Positions 1 to 4,387 of a stretch of 6,087 bases of DNA are shown piece after piece. Position 1 is the stretch's first letter; each line of letters starts with the position of its first letter. The notes under the pieces are model-generated. The model did no database searches, was not told the origin of the DNA, and saw nothing but the letters and a program-made list of their open reading frames with translations. Made by a program: the position numbers and the translations under genes. The stretch is from Cyanobacteriota bacterium (GTDB lineage Bacteria; Cyanobacteriota; Cyanobacteriia; PCC-6307; Cyanobiaceae), in NCBI GenBank assembly GCA_026389255.1, contig JAPLIF010000198.1:1-6087 (forward strand). Direction: 5' to 3'.

Positions 1-724
1 CCCCCCCCAGTTGCTGCGCTTCGACCGTCGCAGTGGCGAGCTGGAGCTGGCTATCCCCATGCCTGCCGAGTGGCAGCCAGCTCCAGGTCAGGGACTCGAC
101 TCCAACAAGGGTCCCGAGTCCCTCACCCTGCTGCTGCGGCAGGGCAAGCCAGCGATGCTGCTGATGGCGGCCGAATCCGCCCTGCTACAGGATCCCCCTG
201 GCCAGGTTCGTGTGCTGGGCTGGACCCTCGGCACCAGCATGGCGTCGCCGGCCGGCGACCCCAAACCCCTGCAGCCCCTGCGACTTCCCCAGGGTGATGG
301 CTGGGGCCTCACCGACCTCCTGGCCCTGCCCGAGGCGCGCCTTGAGGCACCCCTGCTTGGGCTGCAAAGAAGATTTCAGGCGCCGGATCAATGGAGCAAT
401 CGCCTTGTTCTATACCCTTTGCCCAAGCCGATCACTCCGCCAGGGTATGCCGCGACCCTGACCCCCCTGATGTCATGGGACCTCAAGGCCATCGGCCTGT
501 CGCCGGACAATTGGGAAGCAATCACTCCTGGCCCTCCCCTGGAGGATGGGCGCCCCACCCTGCTGCTCGCCTCTGACGACAACTTCAGCCCTTTTCAGGA
601 CAACCACCTGGCCCAGTTGGCGCCCCGACGCACTGCCGCTTGCAGGCCATGGGGCGAGTCTCAACCCATCACCGGATCTGTTCAATCGACCCAAGGGCCT
701 CAGTTACCCAGGAGAACGCGATAG
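1..724 (+). CDS. Phytase-like esterase domain protein, 5'-partial, C-terminal portion
   Basis: The frame is open from base 2, so the gene begins upstream of the window; the TTG at base 11 is in frame but is unlikely to be the true start. The protein resembles the family called esterase-like activity of phytase, secreted or periplasmic beta-propeller-like proteins thought to hydrolyse phosphate or other esters. Counting from that TTG, landmarks in family order are KGPESLTL (about 33-40), AAESALLQD (about 53-61), the GLTDLLALPEARL block (about 99-111), NWEAI (about 167-171) and the C-terminal signature LLLASDDNFSPFQ (about 185-197). After about residue 207 the sequence turns basic and Ser/Pro/Gln-rich and no longer looks like the family, suggesting that the original stop was lost. 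The last 25 bases overlap the convergent small membrane gene. The family call comes from remembered motifs; the substrate is unknown. Confidence 0.72.
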   Translation, partial: PPQLLRFDRRSGELELAIPMPAEWQPAPGQGLDSNKGPESLTLLLRQGKPAMLLMAAESALLQDPPGQVRVLGWTLGTSMASPAGDPKPLQPLRLPQGDGWGLTDLLALPEARLEAPLLGLQRRFQAPDQWSNRLVLYPLPKPITPPGYAATLTPLMSWDLKAIGLSPDNWEAITPGPPLEDGRPTLLLASDDNFSPFQDNHLAQLAPRRTAACRPWGESQPITGSVQSTQGPQLPRRTR

Positions 725-963
725 GAATCCTTCTCCAGCTGCTTCTGCAAGCCGATGATTCGGTGTTTGGTTCGGTCGTACTGGGCAACCCAGAGGATGG
801 GAACCAGAACGATGGAGAATCCCAAGGTGGGCACCGCCAACAGGAAACTCAGAACAGTGCACAAATGGGGGGACAAGTAGGCCGGTGGCGGAACGGCATC
901 ATTGAGTCCCTGCGCAAGGGCGCGATCAACGATGACTTGGTCTTCAAAAGGAAGAAACCGCAT
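700..963 (-). CDS. Small single-span membrane protein, 87 aa, unknown function
   Basis: I do not recognise a family. The protein has a short N-terminal region with Asp and Glu residues (about 1-25), a Pro-rich turn (25-32), one long hydrophobic stretch (about 34-60) and a charged, probably helical tail (62-82) with Arg64, Lys66, His67, Arg68, Lys74 and Lys78. The positive-inside rule would place that tail in the cytoplasm. The ATG at 963 has a good Shine-Dalgarno, AGGA at 974-971, seven bases upstream. The DNA before it (about 964-1030) is clearly more AT-rich than its surroundings, as expected for a promoter. Its 3' end overlaps the tail of the convergent phytase-like gene by 25 bases. It lies 235 bases downstream of vapC on the same strand and could be part of the accessory block. 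Start signal and membrane segment favour a real gene over a chance ORF. Confidence 0.5.
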   Translation of the reverse strand: MRFLPFEDQVIVDRALAQGLNDAVPPPAYLSPHLCTVLSFLLAVPTLGFSIVLVPILWVAQYDRTKHRIIGLQKQLEKDSYRVLLGN

Positions 964-1198
964 GAGTCCATCCTAATTTTGAAGGCAATTTTTTCATCTG
1001 CTGGTTAAAATTGATTGATCAACAAGCATCCATGATCACGCTATGAGGTAGTCCACTGTCACACCGTGTGGTGTTCTGCCATACCAGCGATGGGAGTTCG
1101 GGTTGTCGATGGTCTGCCTGGCAGGGCTATTTCCCATCGTCCGCCATCGCCGCCGGCTCGGCCTGGAGCCCGTGCTGGATGCCATTAATCAGGGCTGG
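964..1198. other. Intergenic region between vapC and the small membrane gene
   Basis: No coding sequence is supported here. Bases 975-1030 are AT-rich and probably hold the promoter of the downstream - strand gene; they include the perfect 8-bp palindrome TTGATCAA. The rest is GC-rich with no tRNA, clear terminator hairpin or tandem repeat that I can see. Confidence 0.4.
971..974 (-). promoter_or_regulatory. Ribosome binding site of the 87-aa membrane protein
   Basis: On the - strand this reads AGGA, seven bases before the ATG at 963. It is the main support for choosing that start. The only nearby alternative ATG, at 971 to 969, is in another frame. Confidence 0.5.
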
Positions 1199-1582
1199 TC
1201 ACGGCTCCAGCACCTCCACGGGGCAACGTAGTCCCGGTGCCCTGGCGAGACGGGCAGCGGCGGTGAGCAGGGGTGCATCGAGCCGCTCGGCTAGGGCGAC
1301 ATAGATGGCGTCGTAGGCGGAGAGGTTGGTGCGCAGCTCCCAGGCCCGGGGCCAGAGGGAGCGGCTGGGGTGGCGGCGCAGGCCCAACCGCTGGGCGGTG
1401 GCCAGCGCCTGCAGGGCATGGCCTTCGTGCAGCTTGTCGGCCAGGACCAGCCGGCGCAGCACCGAGAGCAATTCGGCATCGATCAGCTCCGGAGCCTGCA
1501 GGTTGGTGCTCGCCAGCCGCTGCCGGGCAGGGCCAGCCATCAGCAGGGCATCGACCAGCACCGAGGCATCGATCACCACCAT
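1199..1582 (-). CDS. vapC: VapC-type PIN-domain toxin, fourth acidic residue replaced by Ala
   Basis: This is a 127-aa PIN-domain protein of the usual VapC length. VapC toxins are metal-dependent ribonucleases that typically cleave tRNA or rRNA and are held inactive by their VapB partner. The first strand VVIDASVLVDAL carries Asp5, ELIDAELLSVLRR carries Glu37, and NLSAYDAIYVALAE carries Asp91, three of the four expected metal-binding acids. The C-terminal motif normally reads like LLTADARLARAPG; here it is LLTAAARLARAPG, so position 109 is Ala. The codon is GCT, one base from the Asp codon GAT. The rest of the motif is intact. The ATG follows directly on the antitoxin TGA with no spacer, so translation is probably coupled. 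The fourth acid is the least strictly required of the PIN quartet, so activity may be weakened rather than lost; that is inference. Confidence 0.9.
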   Translation of the reverse strand: MVVIDASVLVDALLMAGPARQRLASTNLQAPELIDAELLSVLRRLVLADKLHEGHALQALATAQRLGLRRHPSRSLWPRAWELRTNLSAYDAIYVALAERLDAPLLTAAARLARAPGLRCPVEVLEP

Positions 1583-1804
1583 TCAGCGCTCGGTGCGGCT
1601 TTCGGCCAGGGCTTCCAGGATGGTGGCGCGGTCGATCGGCACCGAGGCCATGGCGTTGAGCAGCTCAGCGTTGTCGGCACGCCGGGCGGATTCGGTGAGC
1701 TCCTGCAACGCAAAGGTGCTGAGGGGAAGCCCCGCCTGGGCGGCCAGCTTCTCCAGCCCTGCGGCCACCTCGTCGGGCACGTGGCGGATGTAGAGGGTGC
1801 GCAT
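1583..1804 (-). CDS. vapB: VapB antitoxin, FitA-like ribbon-helix-helix
   Basis: This 73-aa protein is the antitoxin of the PIN toxin directly downstream. Residues 1-8 (MRTLYIRH) form the DNA-binding beta strand of a ribbon-helix-helix dimer. DEVAAGLEKLAAQAG (11-25) and LSTFALQELTESARR (28-42) form its two helices; the FALQEL pattern is typical of FitA-like VapB proteins. The segment after residue 45 (ELLNAMASVPIDRATILEALAESR) should be the toxin-binding arm. VapB proteins of this class bind the operator of their own operon, with the toxin as corepressor. The stop TGA (1585-1583) abuts the toxin ATG. No strong Shine-Dalgarno precedes the ATG at 1804, but a 10-bp palindrome lies just upstream. 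Length and domain order are normal. Confidence 0.9.
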   Translation of the reverse strand: MRTLYIRHVPDEVAAGLEKLAAQAGLPLSTFALQELTESARRADNAELLNAMASVPIDRATILEALAESRTER

Positions 1805-2000
1805 CGCGGGAGCTGCTTGCTGGCTGCTAGCAGTTTAAGGCGCGGAAGAAGTGCGCGTCGACCGCTGGTCGCTCGGGTCCAGCGAGCAAGTCGGCTGCGC
1901 CGGCGGCGGCCACGCCATCTCCTTCCAGCGCCGCGTCTACGCCTTCCCCGTGGCGGTGCTCCTGCAACAGGGTGACCGACAAACTGCTGGCCGGTGGATC
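1805..2000. other. Spacer between the two toxin-antitoxin pairs
   Basis: This 196-base stretch separates the end of the upstream vapC from the start of the next vapB. Frames are open on both strands because of the high GC, but none has a recognisable domain. Apart from the palindrome near vapB I see nothing specific, although the length is enough for an independent promoter for the second pair. Confidence 0.4.
1824..1833. promoter_or_regulatory. Perfect 10-bp palindrome CTGCTAGCAG, candidate VapB operator
   Basis: CTGCTAGCAG is its own reverse complement and lies 20 bases upstream of the vapB start at 1804. Ribbon-helix-helix antitoxins repress from inverted repeats close to their own promoter, so this is a plausible operator. 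The symmetry is seen directly; the function is inferred. Ten-base palindromes also occur by chance in GC-rich DNA. Confidence 0.3.
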
Positions 2001-2381
2001 TCAGCGCAGGATCTGAACCTCCAGCTCCAGCGGCAGCTGAGCCCAGGCCCGATCGCAGGTCACCACCTTCAGGTCCAGCCGCAGCGCCAGGCTGAGGCAA
2101 GCGCGATCTCCCAGCGACAGGCCCTGTTGCCGGGTAAGGGGCCACAACTGGCCGGCTCGCTCGCCATCCACTGCCAGGAAGGGCTCCACGCCCATCCCCA
2201 GGGACTGCAGCTCCTCCCGCATTCCCTCCACGTCCACTCCTGCGGAGAGCGACTTCTGTACCACCTCAGCCCAGTTCACACTGGCCATCCGCGCGTCGCC
2301 CAACAGCCCATCCACGACCTCGGCGCCTGGTTCCTGGAGCAGGTAAGCCAGCAGGGCAGAGGCATCCAGCACCACCGTCAC
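2001..2381 (-). CDS. vapC: VapC-type PIN-domain toxin, complete acidic quartet
   Basis: This PIN-domain ribonuclease toxin is 126 aa from the preferred GTG start at 2381. The four metal-binding acids are all present: Asp6 (VVLDASALLAYLL), Glu39 (ASVNWAEVVQKSL), Asp92 (GLSLGDRACLSLAL) and Asp110 (VVTCDRAW), with normal spacing. It belongs to a different VapC subgroup from the neighbour at 1199-1582; QEPGAEVV after the first strand and SLGDRACL are typical of VapCs paired with AbrB-type antitoxins. A further GTG at 2402 would add seven residues, but the one at 2381 has GGAGG at 2393-2389 seven bases upstream and overlaps the antitoxin stop as GTGA, a classic coupled arrangement. The protein should be an active RNase if expressed; its RNA target cannot be read from sequence. 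Confidence 0.9.
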   Translation of the reverse strand: MTVVLDASALLAYLLQEPGAEVVDGLLGDARMASVNWAEVVQKSLSAGVDVEGMREELQSLGMGVEPFLAVDGERAGQLWPLTRQQGLSLGDRACLSLALRLDLKVVTCDRAWAQLPLELEVQILR

Positions 2382-2569
2382 CCCCCACCCTCCCGCCGGC
2401 ACTCCTCGCGCCGTTCGGCGATCAATTCGTTCACCAGCCTGCGTTCCACCGGCACCTGGGTAAAGCGAGCCTTCAGGCGTTGTTTGATCTGCTCCGGCTT
2501 CTCCAGCACTAGGCGATCGGCTTCCTGGCGCGCCACAAGCCGATCACCGGAGGCTGACATCTCGCTCAT
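2378..2569 (-). CDS. vapB: AbrB-type antitoxin, apparently lacking the N-terminal half of the DNA-binding domain
   Basis: This 63-aa protein precedes a PIN toxin and overlaps it by four bases, so it is almost certainly the cognate antitoxin. Residues 7-25 (GDRLVARQEADRLVLEKP region) look like the second half of an AbrB/MazE swapped-hairpin domain, which in full-length proteins follows a motif such as SKGQxTxPxxxR. That first half is absent: the ORF opens with MSEMSAS, and the upstream sequence in all three frames shows no such motif. The C-terminal part (QIKQRLKARF to ELIAERREECRRE, about 27-60) is the expected toxin-binding arm. There is no good Shine-Dalgarno at the ATG of 2569 or at Met4. 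It may be a truncated antitoxin that still neutralises the toxin but binds DNA poorly, or a naturally short subfamily. The class assignment rests on remembered motifs. Confidence 0.75.
   Translation of the reverse strand: MSEMSASGDRLVARQEADRLVLEKPEQIKQRLKARFTQVPVERRLVNELIAERREECRREGGG
2389..2393 (-). promoter_or_regulatory. Shine-Dalgarno GGAGG that sets the start of the upstream vapC
   Basis: GGAGG on the - strand lies seven bases before the GTG at 2381 and inside the last codons of the antitoxin. It favours the short toxin (126 aa), starting within the GTGA overlap, over the longer version starting at 2402. Confidence 0.6.
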
Positions 2570-3010
2570 TGCCGACTGGGATGGCCCATGAGAGTGGGGG
2601 TGGCAGGTGAAGGATTGCCTGGCATGCCCTGCATTTTATGCCACTACAGGCTGAATGTTCAGGGGGAGATCCGGGTCCACGGCTGCCGCGGTCCTGACGA
2701 TCTGCGGCTCCTGGGGCTGGAACTGCCGGATGCCCTCGCCATCGAAGCCCTGGATCTGGCCCAGCTTTCCGTTGATTGGCGCAGCCTGCCAGCACCGGAA
2801 TGCACTCAGTCCATCGGCAGCAATCAGGCCTTTGGCTTCGATTCCAGGTTGGGTTGAGGCAACGAGGATCCCTCTGCCAAGTTCTCCACCACCCCCAGAG
2901 ACGGCCTCTGCCAGTGAACTAGGCCATGAATCAGATCGCATAAGTCATGGCCCGCTCAACCGGGCGGCCCGCGCCATCGGAGTCGCCCTGTTTTCAGAGA
3001 TCTGTCCGTA
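2570..3010. other. 441-base region without a convincing gene
   Basis: This lies between the divergently oriented antitoxin (- strand) and phosphopantetheinyl transferase (+ strand) genes, so promoters for both should be here. Base composition appears lower in GC than in the flanking genes. ORFs exist on both strands, but none has a recognisable domain or good start signal; the best is listed separately as a possible remnant. I see no tRNA, repeat array or hairpin terminator. Confidence 0.45.
2636..2941 (-). pseudogene. Possible gene remnant or small hypothetical ORF, 101 aa
   Basis: This ORF runs from ATG 2941 to TAA 2638-2636, with an in-frame TGA two codons upstream of the start. I recognise no family. 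The second half, with NGKLGQIQGFDGEGIRQF and a Pro-rich ending DPDLPLNIQPVVA, reads like ordinary protein and could be the C-terminus of a larger surface or structural protein whose 5' part was lost. The first third, with a Gly run, looks less protein-like. There is no clear Shine-Dalgarno, and an ORF of 89 aa overlaps on the other strand (2588-2857), so the coding strand is not certain. Presence between toxin-antitoxin genes and a conserved gene fits a decayed region. Confidence 0.22.
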
Positions 3011-3760
3011 ATGTGCAGCACCTGGATGCCCCAGGCCACCGTCGACAAGTTCGCCACCCTGCCCTCCCCGCCCTGGTGGCCGGGCCAGCCGCTGCTGCGG
3101 CCTGCCCAGGGGCCGGGGCAGGCCGCAGCCTCGGAGCCCTGGCTGCTGCGGCTGGATCGCCGTGATCCGCGGCTGCTCGCCGCCACGGCGGAGCTGGAGG
3201 CCCTGCTGCAGAGCGAGGAGCGGCAGCACGTGGACCGGTTGCGGCGGCCTGATGATCGCCAGCGCAGCCTGCTGGGGCGCGGCGTGCTGCGGCTGGTCTT
3301 GGGCACCTGGCTGGATCGTGATCCGGCGGCCCTGCGCTTTACCACCGGCCCCCACGGCAAACCCGAGCTGGTGGGGCCTGGCCCCTCACCATTCCAAGTC
3401 CAACCGCCCCACTTCAACCTCTCCCATTCCGGCGATCTAATCCTGCTGGCCTTCCACGCCAGTCATGCGGTTGGGGTCGATGTAGAGCGTCAGCAACCTG
3501 ACCTGGACTGGCGGCCCATCGCGCGGCGCTGCCTCGATCCCGCCCAGGTCGAATCGTTGCTGGCCCTGCCACCGGCCGAGGCCGCCCCAGCCTTTGTGGA
3601 ATTCTGGTGCGACTTGGAGGCGGGCCTCAAGGCGCAGGGGGTGGGCTTGGCCCAGGCCAGCGAGGCCCAAGTCCTGGCGATGGAGCCGCGGCTGCGGCGC
3701 TGGCGGTTGGCCCTGCCGGCGGGCTACGCCGGCGCCGTGGCGCTGCTGGATCCCTCCTGA
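3011..3760 (+). CDS. 4'-phosphopantetheinyl transferase, Sfp/HetI type
   Basis: This 249-aa enzyme moves the 4'-phosphopantetheine arm of coenzyme A onto a serine of acyl or peptidyl carrier proteins, making them active for fatty acid, polyketide or peptide synthesis. It acts in the cytoplasm. Length is normal for the two-lobed Sfp class. Motifs in order: TTGPHGKPEL (111-120), FNLSHSGD (135-142), GVDVE (155-159) with the magnesium-binding Asp157 and Glu159, and WCDLEAGLKAQGVGL (199-213), which matches the W-x-x-K-E-A-x-x-K motif with the metal-binding Glu203 and Lys207 kept. Leu202 replaces the usual Lys of KEA. The start may be ATG 3011 or ATG 3026; neither has a strong Shine-Dalgarno. Its 3' end faces the lipoprotein gene with a seven-base gap. 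The cyanobacterial homologue is often called hetI, but orthology cannot be shown here. Confidence 0.92.
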   Translation: MCSTWMPQATVDKFATLPSPPWWPGQPLLRPAQGPGQAAASEPWLLRLDRRDPRLLAATAELEALLQSEERQHVDRLRRPDDRQRSLLGRGVLRLVLGTWLDRDPAALRFTTGPHGKPELVGPGPSPFQVQPPHFNLSHSGDLILLAFHASHAVGVDVERQQPDLDWRPIARRCLDPAQVESLLALPPAEAAPAFVEFWCDLEAGLKAQGVGLAQASEAQVLAMEPRLRRWRLALPAGYAGAVALLDPS

Positions 3761-3767
3761 AGCCCGC

Positions 3768-4260
3768 TCAGGGCCCCGGCGGCTCCTCCTCGGGCAGGCC
3801 ATCTTTGAGATCTTCGGGGGTCAGGGGCTGGCCCAGCAGCTGTTTCTCAGCCCGATTGACCGCCCGGGGACTGCTCAATAGGTCCCACTTGGTCAGTTGG
3901 GGCAGCGGATCGTGGTGGTCCGCATCGCGCCTTGGGGGCGGCACCCAGACGAAGCGGCTGCGGGGGGCCTTGTCCTGGCAGAGCTGGGCCATCTGGCGGG
4001 CCAGGGCCCAGCGCACCCGCCCCCGCCCCAGGGCCCCGTAGAACTCCTGGCGGGGTACCCGCCCGCCGCTGTGGGGTTGGGGGCCATCGCCCCCCATCAG
4101 GCGCGCCGCATCCGGATTCCCTGCGTTGGCTTAAGGGCACACAGCCCTCCAGCCCCAACAGGGCCACGGCCAGGGCCGCGATAGCCCACTGGCGTGCGGA
4201 GGGACAACGGCGTTGAAACCGGCGGGGCGCCACGCGAAAACGGAGATGCAATCCCGGCAT
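3768..4260 (-). pseudogene. Frameshifted lipoprotein-like gene of unknown function (about 163 aa if repaired)
   Basis: Two - strand frames together make one plausible protein. The upstream frame starts at ATG 4260, with AAGGG at 4270-4266 as Shine-Dalgarno, and encodes a basic n-region (RRFQRRCPSARQ), a hydrophobic core (WAIAALAVALLGLEG) and Cys40, a lipoprotein signal with LEGC as lipobox. The protein-like continuation lies in the +1 frame and ends at TGA 3770-3768. It includes RQEFYGALGRGRVRWALARQ, a RFVWVPPPRR stretch, PLPQLTKWDLLSSPRAVNRA and an acidic Pro-rich end (EEEPPGP). The span 3768-4260 is one base over a multiple of three. The shift could sit in the six-C run at 4090-4095 or near TTAA at 4131-4134. 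It may be a true mutation, a sequencing error or, less likely, programmed frameshifting. If intact, it would be a membrane-anchored envelope protein. I recognise no named family. Confidence 0.6.
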
Positions 4261-4387
4261 GATCGCCCTTGATCCGCCCGCTGGCCCCAGGATCCGCCGC
4301 CGCCCCAGCCCATTCACCCCCTGCGATGGCCGCCAGCTGCCCCAGCCACCCCTGGCGGGCCCGCTGGTTTGACTTAAGGTTCCACCC
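4261..4387. promoter_or_regulatory. Divergent intergenic region for the lipoprotein and aminotransferase genes
   Basis: These 127 bases separate two divergent starts and should hold promoters for both. The 3' end is more AT-rich (TGGTTTGACTTAAGG), and AAGG at 4376-4379 lies eight bases before ATG 4388 as a Shine-Dalgarno. I could not assign -35/-10 boxes with confidence. Confidence 0.4.
4266..4270 (-). promoter_or_regulatory. Ribosome binding site of the lipoprotein-like gene
   Basis: AAGGG on the - strand, five bases before ATG 4260. It supports this start for the signal-peptide frame and so ties the lipoprotein signal to a real translation start rather than a chance open frame. Confidence 0.5.

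Noticed and set aside
640..1008. 122-aa + strand open frame opposite the small membrane protein
   Set aside because: Hydrophilic, Gln/Gly/Asn-rich mirror of the membrane segment, with no start signal. The - strand reading has a Shine-Dalgarno and a membrane span.
1050..1090. CACACCGTGTGG as an inverted repeat or terminator
   Set aside because: The symmetry is imperfect and short, with no T run after it on either strand.
1370..1975. 201-aa + strand open frame opposite the ribbon-helix-helix VapBC pair
   Set aside because: Antisense to two recognised genes, with low-complexity Gln/Gly/Arg composition and no domain.
1851..2591. 246-aa + strand open frame across the spacer and the second toxin-antitoxin pair
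   Set aside because: Most of it is antisense to a PIN toxin with a complete active site and to its antitoxin. It is Gln/His/Ser-rich and has no recognisable motif or start signal.
2588..2857. 89-aa + strand ORF in the gene-poor stretch
   Set aside because: It reads fairly smoothly, but it lacks a recognisable family and competes with an equally weak - strand ORF. I could not decide between strands, so I listed only one as a low-confidence remnant.
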